64,000 bases of DNA, from the NCBI GenBank assembly GCA_025201845.1, contig MU603946.1:119631-183630 (forward strand), written 5' to 3'. A program made the position numbers and the translations under genes. This stretch comes from Martensiomyces pterosporus. Taxonomy: Eukaryota; Kickxellomycota; Kickxellomycetes; Kickxellales; Kickxellaceae. Under the pieces are notes generated by a model. It made no database searches and was not told the DNA's origin. It saw only the letters and a program-made list of their open reading frames with translations. Each line of letters begins with the position of its first letter. The first letter of the stretch is position 1. Shown one piece after another: positions 40,673 through 50,570 of this stretch.

Positions 40673-41117
40673 AGTCTATGTGTGCTTGAGCCAGGCTGTG
40701 TAGCTCTCTATGGTCGGGATCGGCCTCGCTCTCGTCCATCGCCTTCTTATAAGATGTTGACATGGAGCTACGCTCGTGGGCCCTCCTCTGCTGTTGTCCA
40801 GTGCACCGCTTGGTAGAAGCAAGTTCGCTAGCGATGGCCGAGTGGGCTCTACGAATGATCCCGGCCACATTCGGGCCAGCCACAGCCACAAGAGGTGCCA
40901 GGTACGACGGCAGACAGAACAAGCCAAGCAGCATTTGCCATTTGGGATTCTCTTGCTCAGGAGTTAGAAGTGGGATTTGAAAATATCGTGGGTGCTGATG
41001 AGGGAGGTTGGGCGCAAAGATGTGCGGTCCACCAGGGAGCGGCACAAGGCGAATGTGCATGAAGAGGAGCGCCATGGAACCAAAGGTGGCGGCACCGAGG
41101 CTGTTGGAGGCACGCAT
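40671..41117 (-). CDS. Hypothetical small membrane protein
   Basis: A possible 148-aa protein convergent with EFG1; the stops are only about 40 bp apart. A hydrophobic stretch near residues 8-27 and another around 62-88 (LLGLFCLPSYLAPLVAVAG) would be membrane segments. The C-terminus is polar. Nothing matches a family I know. The segment HPRYFQIPLLTPEQENPKWQ reads like real protein. A CTAAC branch-like element and AG within it leave open that part is an intron. Existence is uncertain. Confidence 0.4.
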   Translation of the reverse strand: MRASNSLGAATFGSMALLFMHIRLVPLPGGPHIFAPNLPHQHPRYFQIPLLTPEQENPKWQMLLGLFCLPSYLAPLVAVAGPNVAGIIRRAHSAIASELASTKRCTGQQQRRAHERSSMSTSYKKAMDESEADPDHRELHSLAQAHID

Positions 41118-42327
41118 CTCACCAAGATGTATAGCATATCACCAAGTGGGCCTTCAAACGGGTGCTATACTGGGCTGTGTAATGTTTGGTGCGAGCATAG
41201 AGCTGGGATAGAGATATATGAATAGCACGAGGGGTGCTGCTATTGTTGCTTTTTTGCCAAAGGGGTCGAGTGTGCACATCAGGCAAGATTTCTGAGGCTC
41301 TTCTCTCTAAGCGCAATGTAGTAGGGGCTGTGGCAATGACCTCTCATAGATGCCGAGAAGCACGGTGTTCAATTGTATTACACGTCCCTCTGCCCGTTGC
41401 GATTGAATAGAAATTGCATGCTGCAAGCATGCTTTCAGTCAAAGTGGCAATTTCGGTTGACTTCTGATTGTGAGTGCTATGGGCTGCAGTGGCTTGTGGC
41501 AATAGTTCAATATTAATCGCTGATTCTGATTGGATGCACACCCACATTCCAGCCTTCGTTTCCAGCAATAGCGCTGTTGCCACTGCAGGTGCCTGGCATG
41601 GGATAGCGAATTAATTAAACCCAAAGGCCCTTTGTGGCATTTGCTTTAAACACCACTCGCAAAGGCCCTCAATCTCGGTGCTCCGCCGTGGATGGAGGCG
41701 TGTTTGCTTGCGTGCGCTGCGCAAGTGCATCGAGTGTGAGAGAAAGAAACAGGCAGCAGCAGCAGCAGCAGCAGTGGAATATGCGGTAGAGATGGGCGAG
41801 CTGACAGAGTGGAGCAAGCACTCCGCTCTCTCTTGCTCTAATGTCAGCAGTTTTTGAGGAAGACGGGTGACTGGAGCCATGAGTTTAGTCACATGCATAG
41901 GTTCTATTTTCCGATTCCCCTGTCATTTGTTCTATGGTGAGTGCAAGCATACCGCACCACCAGAAAGGGTGCAAATATAGACTGGCGCTGATTTTGCATG
42001 TTGCCCGCTCAGCTTCATGATGTAGCGTGGCGCATAGACAGAAGGCAGCGAGAAGTTTGAACAGCTAGTGACGGTAGCAGCAGCGGTGATGGGTGCTAAT
42101 AATATACATGTGCTAACATGGAAAATCAAGAATATCAAACAGTACATGAAAGAGGAGAGGAAGATGCTAAGGCGTACAGATGAAGCATAGAGAATAGAGA
42201 AAAGTGAGTAATTTTGTATGTGCATATACTGCAAGGCGTCGGCCGGTATCCTCGGAAGGCAGCCCCCTGCTGCTGGCGCTGTGTTTTGTTTGGCCGTTCT
42301 TTCACATTTGGCGCTTTTGTTTTTGGT
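41118..42327. other. Gene-free stretch
   Basis: About 1.2 kb. It contains an AGC/GCA trinucleotide run near 41755-41775. Short frames (up to ~100 aa) on the minus strand carry no recognised motif. Confidence 0.45.
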
Positions 42328-42630
42328 CTAGTTGGTAAGAATCTTTTGGCGGTGCCTGTGGTAGTTGTGGCTGTGGCTGTGGTACTTTTCGTGGTGGATC
42401 GTGTGCAGGGGAGGGTCAAGATGTACACGGATGCCCTTGGGCTTCTTATCCGCTCTGCAGCACTCTTGGTCGAACGTGATGTGGTCAAAGTACAGGTCCC
42501 AGTTTTCCAGCATACGTCCACATACACTGCACAGCGGCTCCACGGGTGGCCCCAGCACACAGGCAATTGGGCTAATCCATGAGCTCCTCGCGGGTTTGCT
42601 CAATACAGCAACTGGCGCACGGTAGTCCAT
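42328..42630 (-). CDS. Hypothetical small Cys/His-rich protein
   Basis: A possible 100-aa protein. It has a Cys-x2-Cys pair (PLCSVCGRMLENWDLYFDH) and a Cys-Cys pair 22 residues later, which could bind zinc. A His-rich tail follows (HHEKYHSHSHNYHRHRQ). The tail is coded by a repetitive GTG/TGG-type stretch, so it may be low complexity rather than functional. No homologue is recognised and extra exons are possible. Confidence 0.3.
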   Translation of the reverse strand: MDYRAPVAVLSKPARSSWISPIACVLGPPVEPLCSVCGRMLENWDLYFDHITFDQECCRADKKPKGIRVHLDPPLHTIHHEKYHSHSHNYHRHRQKILTN

Positions 42631-44498
42631 GGCGGCTTCTTTGTATTTTAGCGGAAGTGCACAGGGCTCTTAGGATGCCAGGAGTGGCGAAGACGACCTA
42701 TTTTACAGGGCAGGCTGGCAGGGCTGCGAGAGTGAATAACGGCAGCAAATATACACGCGCTAGGAAAGGAGGGGCAAGTGCTGAGGGAAAAGGGAGAAGC
42801 GACATGAAGCATTTCATTTCCCGACACAGAGGAGTGGGGAAACGGTCGGACTTTTAAAGGGCCTCCCCCTGGGCAACATTAGAGTTGACTCGAGCCTTGG
42901 AGGTTGGCCGGAATTATGCCATTGGGCTAGTTCATACAATGAGCAGAGGCGAGAAGGGAACGAAGGAAGGAAGAGAGGACCTCAAGGGGGTCATGGGGCC
43001 CAGCCATGGCTTATTCTCGTGTCTCTTCTACTGCTATCTGAAATCACCCACTTGAGCGCCTGCTTGTGACACGGATGACCCCCCGCATGAAGGTGAAATT
43101 CCACGGGCATGGCGGATGGGCGTGATTATTTCAAGGCGCTATTCTGCGCTTTTCTAACAACGCCCGCATTGCATTGTGCTAACAATAGGCACCTGGCTCA
43201 CGTCCCTTCCTTCCCTCTCCTTTGAGGCAATGGCCTTGCAGCATTCGCATTTGTGCCTGTGCGTTCATACCTCATAGACGAGCGCAAGAAGCCCCTGGCC
43301 TTCTTTCTTAAAAGCCTCGGCTGGCTGTGCCAAGCAGCCAGCGATCAGGGCTGGTGTGGTCTTACACACCCACACACAGTACCCGCTGCGCTTGCGCATT
43401 ATGTAATGCGATATGCACGTATAGACATTGCATGTATGTCTATCCTCTGGCCACAGAAGCAGCGACATGCATTCATCTCACTTGACATGTACACGTATAC
43501 ATACACGCATCCCCCGATATGTAACTATTTATATTACACCAAGCCTCCTCATATCTCGGCAGTGATGCAGCAGTTGCTCCACCCCGGCTGCGCACGTCGC
43601 TCGGATGCCCGGATGCCCGTAAATATGCGTCTTTCTCGGCTAGAGTAACTGGAGCGCCATACGCAGCGATTCTGGGGCACGCCGATGTGGACTAGCAAGC
43701 TGAATCAAAAAGCTTGCCTGAATGCGGCTCCCTACCGCTTTCTTTCCATGTCTCGTGTGCACTGTGAATACGTAGATGGCAATAAAAACAATTGCATGGC
43801 TTTTGCCCAAAAAAGAAGAAAGGCACGTCACCTGCTCCTTTTCTGCTCTTTCAAGCTATAAAGGTGTAGAGCGAAATGCGCGTTTGATTCATGAACGCCT
43901 CAATGCTTTGTAGGTACTGGGAATCTTCACTGATAGCCAGCCGATAGGTAAAAAGGGGATGCATCGAACATTTGTGCCTGCCATGGGCACTCTGCTTTGC
44001 TCAAGTTCGTACGTGTATTCGTGTCCGTCTGTGCTCCACTTGCCAGGCATGAGCTCTTATTGTTGGTGGTGTACCTGGCCATGACTTCCATATCCGGTTA
44101 CATTTCCCTTGCCGTGTAATGTTGTTGCAGGTAGTGGGAATGGACAGAGATGCACCTCTCGTGCAGGCGATTCATATGAAACTGGTTGTTTTTCCGTTTC
44201 GCTCACACACATTGCTGACAGAGTGGAAGCGCGCTGCATGAGGGGGCTGCTGACATCATACACGCATTCTTCTCTCCTGCATTTCCCCCTGCCACCATGT
44301 GCGCGGAAAGAAAGCCTGATATGCAGTATCCTATGCGCTTGCTTCGCTCCGGGAATAGACAGCTTCAGCACGGCGTTTCGATTGTCTACATTGCAGGAGA
44401 AAGGCGTGTTTGCTGCCATTGAACAAAGTGGATTTGGCTGACAAGAAAAAGAGTGTATGCTCGGAGATCCAATGAAAGAGATCCAAGAGGGAGAACGC
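42631..44498. other. 1.9-kb gene-free stretch
   Basis: No supported gene. Frames of 60-170 aa occur on both strands with no motifs, and several overlap. TATA-like and AT-rich segments occur near 43480-43540 and 43850-43870. It may hold promoters of the flanking genes or a multi-exon gene I cannot resolve. Confidence 0.4.
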
Positions 44499-44741
44499 TC
44501 ATTCGGATTTTTGGCGCTTCCTTTGGCTCTCAGCATGATCGCTGCCGTCAGTGGCGACACCCTTTGCTTTGGCTGCCTTCTCGGCCTCCAGTAGCGTCGT
44601 AAGCTTGGTGTTCAGATCCTTCTGCATAGCCACCAGTGCCCCAACTAGTCCCTTGATGTCCGCAACCTCCGCACTCGTCAGCACAAACTCCTTCTCGCCG
44701 CCGGTTGTGTTTCTGTATGATGCCGTTACTGCTGGTGCCAT
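44499..44741 (-). CDS. Small KEOPS Gon7-like protein (tentative)
   Basis: An 80-aa protein with a helical core LTSAEVADIKGLVGALVAMQKDLNTKLTTLLEAEKAA (residues ~25-61, given in part) and a basic C-terminus. Size and pattern (short N-terminal strand, then one long helix with xxLNxxLTxxLE) resemble fungal Gon7, the small subunit of the KEOPS complex that makes t6A on tRNA. The match is by pattern only. An in-frame ATG at 44780 would add 13 residues. The gene is divergent from DDB1 with ~300 bp between starts. Confidence 0.45.
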   Translation of the reverse strand: MAPAVTASYRNTTGGEKEFVLTSAEVADIKGLVGALVAMQKDLNTKLTTLLEAEKAAKAKGVATDGSDHAESQRKRQKSE

Positions 44742-45039
44742 GTCTGATGCGGGCTGAAAAGGGGGGAAGCTACAGGCCATTATTGCAAGGATGGCCCGTG
44801 CAAAATACTTTTCACGGAATTTAAGGGCAGTCTGCATTCGAAAGTTGTGTGGGATTCGCGCCGGAAAGCACGTGCCAATTCCCTTTTCCCAAAACCTGCG
44901 CTGGCGCCTGCGGCCTACATCAGCAAAGCCCTGCGCTGGCTTACGCGTGCGCGCCTTCCCTTCAATTTGCTTCAAATCGCGGCATGTAGCCAATCCCACT
45001 TATTCTGATACTCGCTTTGGCAGCAAAAAAGGCGCGCAT
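44742..45039. promoter_or_regulatory. Divergent promoter region, Gon7-like / DDB1
   Basis: 298 bp between starts at 44741 (-) and 45040 (+). The DDB1 frame is open upstream to ~44791, but the added residues do not fit the conserved DDB1 N-terminus. No clear TATA box is seen. Confidence 0.4.
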
Positions 45040-48000
45040 ATGCAGTACCAATACATAGTAACGGCACACAAGGCCAGCTCCGTTACGGCCAGCATCAGCG
45101 GGCCGTTCATAGCACCGCACGAGACCAACCTGGTAGTAGCCAAGGGGAACCGCCTCGAGATCCACACACTAACCCCGCAGGGCCTGCGTCTGGTGACAGA
45201 GCAGCAGCTGTACGGCCGCATCGTCTCGCTGCATTTCTTCCATCCAAAGGACCGCCTGACTGGCCTGATCCTCGCCACCTCGGACAAGTACCAGTTTACT
45301 GTGCTGTCGTGGGACGCCGCATCGCAGAGTCTTGTGACCGAGAGCGCAGGCGAGACTGTGGAGAAGACCGGGCGGCCGACAACCGAAAGCAGCCTGGTTG
45401 CCATCGACCCGCTCTGCAGGATGGTGATGATGTACTCGTACCAGGGGATAGTGCACTTGTTCCCAATGGCTGATGCACAAGGCACGGGAGGGGTGGATGA
45501 CATCGCGGACTTGGCCAGCGCCGGCAATGGAGGCGTGGAGAGGTGGCCGTATGCGATTAGGGATGAGCTGGTCGGCGGGCTTGTTATTCCTGCGTACTTG
45601 AAGAACGAGGGAGATGGCGAGGTGGCGTCGCCGTCGATGAGAGGCGGGAGTAGTAGGACAAGGAGCAAGGGAAAGAGCACCGTGTCGGGCAAGGGCAAGG
45701 CTGCCGCGCACCCGGTGAGGAGCGGCGACCTGTATCCGATGCTGACGCGGTACATCGAGGAGCTCAAAGTGCTCGATATCCAATTTCTCCTCCCTTCTAA
45801 TGCCAAGCAGACACCCGAGTTTGCTGTGCTTTACGAGGACGCCGACATGACGCGGCAGGTACACGTGTACAGGCTGGGCGACAGCCAGGGAGGCGAGGTG
45901 CGGCCCATTTCACTGTGGGTTAGCGAGACTGTCGAGCGCGCAGCATCCAAGATCATCCCGCTGCCCGGAGGAGCGCTGCTGGTGGTCGGCGAGGAATCGC
46001 TGACGGTCGTGGCGCAGAATACGGAGTCGCTGGGAATGTCTGTGAGGGCGGCGGTGGTGACTGCGTGGGAGTGGATCGATAAGGACAAGTGCGAGCGCCT
46101 GCTGCTTGCTGACGACGAGGGTGTCTTGTCGCTCGTGGTTTTGCGGTATGAGACTGCGACCACGGAGGGGAGGAGGGTCAGGGACTTGTATGTGGAGAGA
46201 TTAGGCGATATTTCGGTTGCCTCGAGCCTGTCGTACTTGTCCGATGGGTGTGTGTACGTCGGGTCGCATTACGGAGACCAGGAACTGGTAAGGCTGCATA
46301 CGGTGCCTTTGAGCAAGGAGGATATTGAGGCGTCGGGGGCGAGGAGCCTGGACCCCTGGCTGTTTGCGCCGGAGACTATGGCTGTAGGCAAGAATCCGCT
46401 GGCAAATCCGCTGGGGGTTGAGGCAAACGCGCAGGAGGAGGCGGCTGTGCCCAACACGTTTATTGAGCCCATGGAGTCGTTCCCCAACCTGGCGCCTGTC
46501 GTAGACTTGTGTGTGGTCGGAGTGAACGAGCACCGTCAGCAGTGGCAGTCAGAGGACAACCACCAGCAGCAGCAGCAGCAGCAGCAAACGCAGCAGGAGG
46601 GCGACAAGGAAAATCACGTGGCGGACCATTCGACTGGCTCTATCCTCAGCGAGGCTGCCAGGACCCGGGGCACTGCAAGTAGCAGTGGACATGGTAGCAT
46701 TGTTACGTGCTCTGGTCTGCGCAACAAGCCTAGTCTACGGATTGTCAGGAATGGCGTCGGCATTGAGCGCATAGCCGGGCTGGACATTGCCGGGCTGATG
46801 GGCGCCTGGTCATTCACCATCGACAGCGGGCTGCCTGCCGATGATTCGGCCATGGATGTGGATGGCGGCCTTTCGCAGTCTCAGGGCAAACGAGTGGTGC
46901 TTGTGCTGAGTCTTGTTGGCCGCACGTATGTGCTGGGCTGGAACGAACAAGGCGCTGGCAACAGCGAGGAGCTGGAGCTGGAAGAGCTCGATGTTCTCAG
47001 CACAAGCGTACCTGGCTGGCGCGTCAATGAGCTCACTCTGGCTGCTGCACTGACCAGCGATCGGAGACATGTGGTGCAGGTCACACCCGCCGCTGTGGTT
47101 CTGATCGACATCGCTACTATGGAACAGAAGGCGGTGTGGCGACCGGGGGATAGCGGGCTGGCGTCGATCAGCGCCGCTTCGGTATCGGGCGACCAGGTTG
47201 CGGTGGCTGCAGATGGCAAGACTGTGGTGTACATCGAAGTCCAGCAACAGCAGCTGAGATGCCTTGGAAGCAGGCAGCTGGAGCACGATGTCTCGTGCAT
47301 TGACATCCACTCGTGGGATGCCGCCAGCAGGTCGCTGTTTGTGGCTGTGGGGCTGTGGGGCTCAAACGACATTGGGCTTTTGAGTTTGCCTGACCTGTCG
47401 TCCACGCCCTTGAATCTGTCGCTGCGCATGGGCTTTGGCACCTTCTCGCCTTTGCAGACGCCTGGGCTTGTGGGCAGCCCGCTAGCTGGCGAGAACGGGG
47501 CGGATGCCTGACCTGTCGTCCACGCCCTTGAATCTGTCGCTGCGCATGGGCTTTGGCACCTTCTCGCCTTTGCAGACGCCTGGGCTTGTGGGCAGCACGC
47601 TAGCTGGTGAGAACGGGGCGGACACCTTGCCCAGGTCTATTTTAATGTGCTCTCTGGGAAGCACGCCATATTTGCTCGTTGGCTTGGGCAATGGTCGCCT
47701 CCACCACTTTGCATTCCGCGCCTCGGAAGCAAAAGCGTCGCCGTCGCTTGTGGAGCATAAGAGCGTCACACTGGGAACGCGGCCCATCAACCTGACCACC
47801 TTTGTCAACCATGGCACAGCGAATGTATTTGCAGCTAGCGACCACTCGGCAGTCCTGTTCACCAACAGGCAGCGATCTGGAGCATCTGTGAGAAAGAACA
47901 GCGTCTCTGGCATTGAAACGCAAGATGCGCCCAGCAGCGGTGAGACGAGCAAGCTGATGTACGCAAACGTCGATGCCTCGGACGTCATGTTCGTCGCGCC

Positions 48001-49957
48001 CATCGAATCCGACAGCTTCCCTGACTCGCTGTGCCTCATATCGAACGGCCAGCTGGCTATTGGGCAAATCGACCCGGTCCAGAAGCTGCATATCCGCAAT
48101 CGACCCCTGCCAAAGTGGGCCGCTCCTCACAGGATTGCGTATAACCAGGCGTCGGGCACGTTTGGGCTGGCCACCATACATGCAATTGACCCCGAAAAGC
48201 ACGCGATGGTTAGCAGCATGAGCACGTGGGAGAAGGGGGCCGTGATGGAGACCAACGAGCAGCAAATGAGGTTGATTGGCGACGTCAGGGCAGCCCTCAT
48301 GTCGTCGCCGCCGGTGGAGGTCGGCAGATTCTCGGTGGTTAGCGCGCAGGGCGTGGATGTGCTGGCGACGGTTATGCTGAGGCCATTTGAAATCCCCGAG
48401 AGTCTCTGTGTGGCCTCGCTGAAGCTTCTTGAGCGCACGCCGCTTAGTGGCGCTGAGCCCGGGTCGCCGGCAGACATGCAGGTGGACCAGTGCGAGAGTG
48501 CAAGGAGTGCAGGAGAGCTGGGTGATGCGTTTGTGCTGGGCACGTCGATTGTCATGCCTGGAGAGGACGACGCGCACCGTGGGCGCATTCTTGCTGTTGT
48601 GTGGGACCCCGCAGTGCAGCGTACACGGGTGGTCGGGTGCTTTACTACTCTGGGAGCAGTCTATGCACTGACGCCGTTCCGCGGAATGCTCCTGGCAGCA
48701 GTCAATAACAGGCTGCTTCTGCTTGGGTGGCAGAGAAAAGCGCACGACTCAGCGGGGGCTAGCGCGGGCGGCGTGTATGTGGGCGACGCGGATTTTGAAC
48801 TCGTTGTGCTCTACTCGCAGCAGACCCAGATTACCTCCCTGTCAATTGCCGTTAATGGTGACTATATTGCCGTGGGCGACCTGATGTCATCCGTGTCGCT
48901 GTACAGGTACGAAGAGGCAGCTGTAGAAGCGCCAGGGGTCGCCGCCAGCAACAGCAGCGGCAATGGTGCATCGGCCAGGAAGACGATTCGGCGCCGGCTG
49001 GTGCCTGTGGCCAGAGACTATGCCGGAGCATGGACCACCGCCGTGGCTGCAGTGCATCCGCCACTGGAGCAGAACCGCGGTGTGCTGTATCCGCCGCAGG
49101 TGGCAGAGGAAACACCGGTGTCGATGGGCAGGGCCCAGGCTGTTGGATATGAGCGGGCGTTCCGTGGGCCCTCCCATGAGCGATTTGTGGTCGCTGATTC
49201 GTACTACAACATCTTTAGGCTGACACGGACGGACGATGCGGCGGAGGCTGCCTATGCTGCTGCTCTCCGCGCGCCCACTCAAGCCCCCAGCAGTGCTACG
49301 GCGGCGACAGTTGTGGCCGCTGCCGCTGCCGCTTCAGGCACGAGCGAGCGCGAGGGTGCTGTTGATGAGGTTAACAGCGAGCAGCGGTTCTTTGTCGAGG
49401 CTAGGTGGCACCTGGGCGACATGATCAACGTCATCCGTGCTGGATCGCTCGTCATGGACATCCCTGATCCGGAGTTCCCCGAGTACTTCCGGCCCACCCT
49501 CGTCTACGGCACTGTGCAGGGCGCAGTAGGCGTGGTGGCATCGGTGGAGAACGGCAAGCTGGGCCGGGTGCTGGATCGCCTGCAGGTCAACCTGGCGCAC
49601 TTGCTGCCAACCCCCGGTCTGTGGAGCTACGACAGGTGGCGCGCGTATGACAGCGACCAGAGGATGTCCAGGGCATTTGGAGTGCTGGACGGCGATCTGA
49701 TTGAGCGGTTCTTGGACCTGTCCCCCGACTTGCAGCGGCTGGTGTTCTCTGGAGGCGGCGCGCTGGTCGAGAGGGAGGCGGTGGAGAAGGCCGAGGCTAG
49801 GAAGAAGGCCGAGTACTGGGCGAGCTACTCGAAGATCGAGGCGGAAAGCGATGTGGCAGTGCTGGCGCAGATGGCCGTCTCGGACATTGGGCAGCGTGAG
49901 GGCGTGGAGCTGGACTACGTCGTTAGGCTGGTTGAGAGCCTCACCCGTCTTCACTAG
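45040..49957 (+). CDS. DDB1: DDB1-like beta-propeller protein, frame broken by a 118-bp duplication
   Basis: Homologue of DNA damage-binding protein 1, the adaptor of CUL4 ubiquitin ligases (DNA repair, replication control). The N-terminus MQYQYIVTAHKASSVTAS and LVVAKGNRLEIHTLTPQGLR match DDB1. The C-terminal part HLGDMINVIRAGSLVMDIPDPEF, YGTVQGAVGVVASV and GVLDGDLIERFLDLS is the diagnostic end. As written, the first frame stops at 47511 and a second frame runs 47504-49957. A 118-bp direct duplication (47388-47505 and 47506-47623) causes the shift. Counting the locus with one copy gives 4800 nt, an exact multiple of three (1599 aa). The protein is longer than animal DDB1 (~1140 aa) because of low-complexity loops, including a CAG-coded Gln run near 46567. 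Confidence 0.9.
47388..47623 (+). repeat. 118-bp tandem duplication inside DDB1
   Basis: Copies 47388-47505 and 47506-47623, with three differences (c/a in GGCAG[C/A]C..., c/t in GCTGG[C/T]GAG, t/c at the last base). 118 is not a multiple of three, so it frameshifts the gene. The differences suggest two alleles rather than an exact copy. Confidence 0.93.
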
Positions 49958-50570
49958 CCCCGTGGTGGATCTGCCTTTTTGATGTTCTATTAATAGAACC
50001 CTTGGTAGCCCTTCTTTGTTGCGGTATTTCTTGGCAGGCAAGAGCGTCAACCACAACACCCACAAGCGTCTTTGGCCGGATTCCTGCAAGCTGCGGGGAA
50101 GATTCCATTTGTTGCGTGGCACGTAATAGGTGGTGCTGCGTGCAGGCGGCACAGGGAATAGTGGTGTGTGCGAATGAAAGCTCTTGGCCCATGCATCTTG
50201 CCCCAGTGTTTTGTGCGTGAGGGTGTGTGAGCTAAATGCGGATATACTGGCGATGTCGCCGGGCGGGTGCGGGAAACAGGCAAGCCAAAACAGGGCAGCC
50301 CCTCAGGAGCCAAGCAGCTCTACGCATGGTTGCCTAAATAAAACCCAGGCGGTGGCTGCTGTCATCATCGCCGGGGCTCCCTCCTCTCCTTCCTCTTGAT
50401 TTTTCTTCTTTATTCTACTGCTCTACAAAGGAGTTTTTTTCTTTTTAAACTCTATTCCTTTTTCTTTGACGAGTCCAAACGGCACACGCAGCACGCCTAT
50501 TTCCTCAATTTGACATTTGGGCTATTTTTTTTCCCACCAGTATCCGGGAATAGAAAAAGATACATAGGAC
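49958..50570 (+). other. Region between DDB1 and the PhoD-like gene
   Basis: 613 bp holding the DDB1 3' end and the leader of the PhoD-like gene. TAAATAAAA near 50334 and T-rich runs at 50395-50465 and 50524-50533 precede the ATG at 50571. No gene is seen. Confidence 0.45.

Noticed and set aside
43253..43648. A 131-aa plus-strand frame
   Set aside because: Contains dinucleotide-like Tyr-Thr repeats from simple sequence and no motif; no start context or promoter support.
47504..49957. Treating the second half of DDB1 as an independent gene
   Set aside because: Its first 40 codons duplicate the end of the preceding frame and it completes the DDB1 C-terminus exactly; it is one gene split by the 118-bp repeat.
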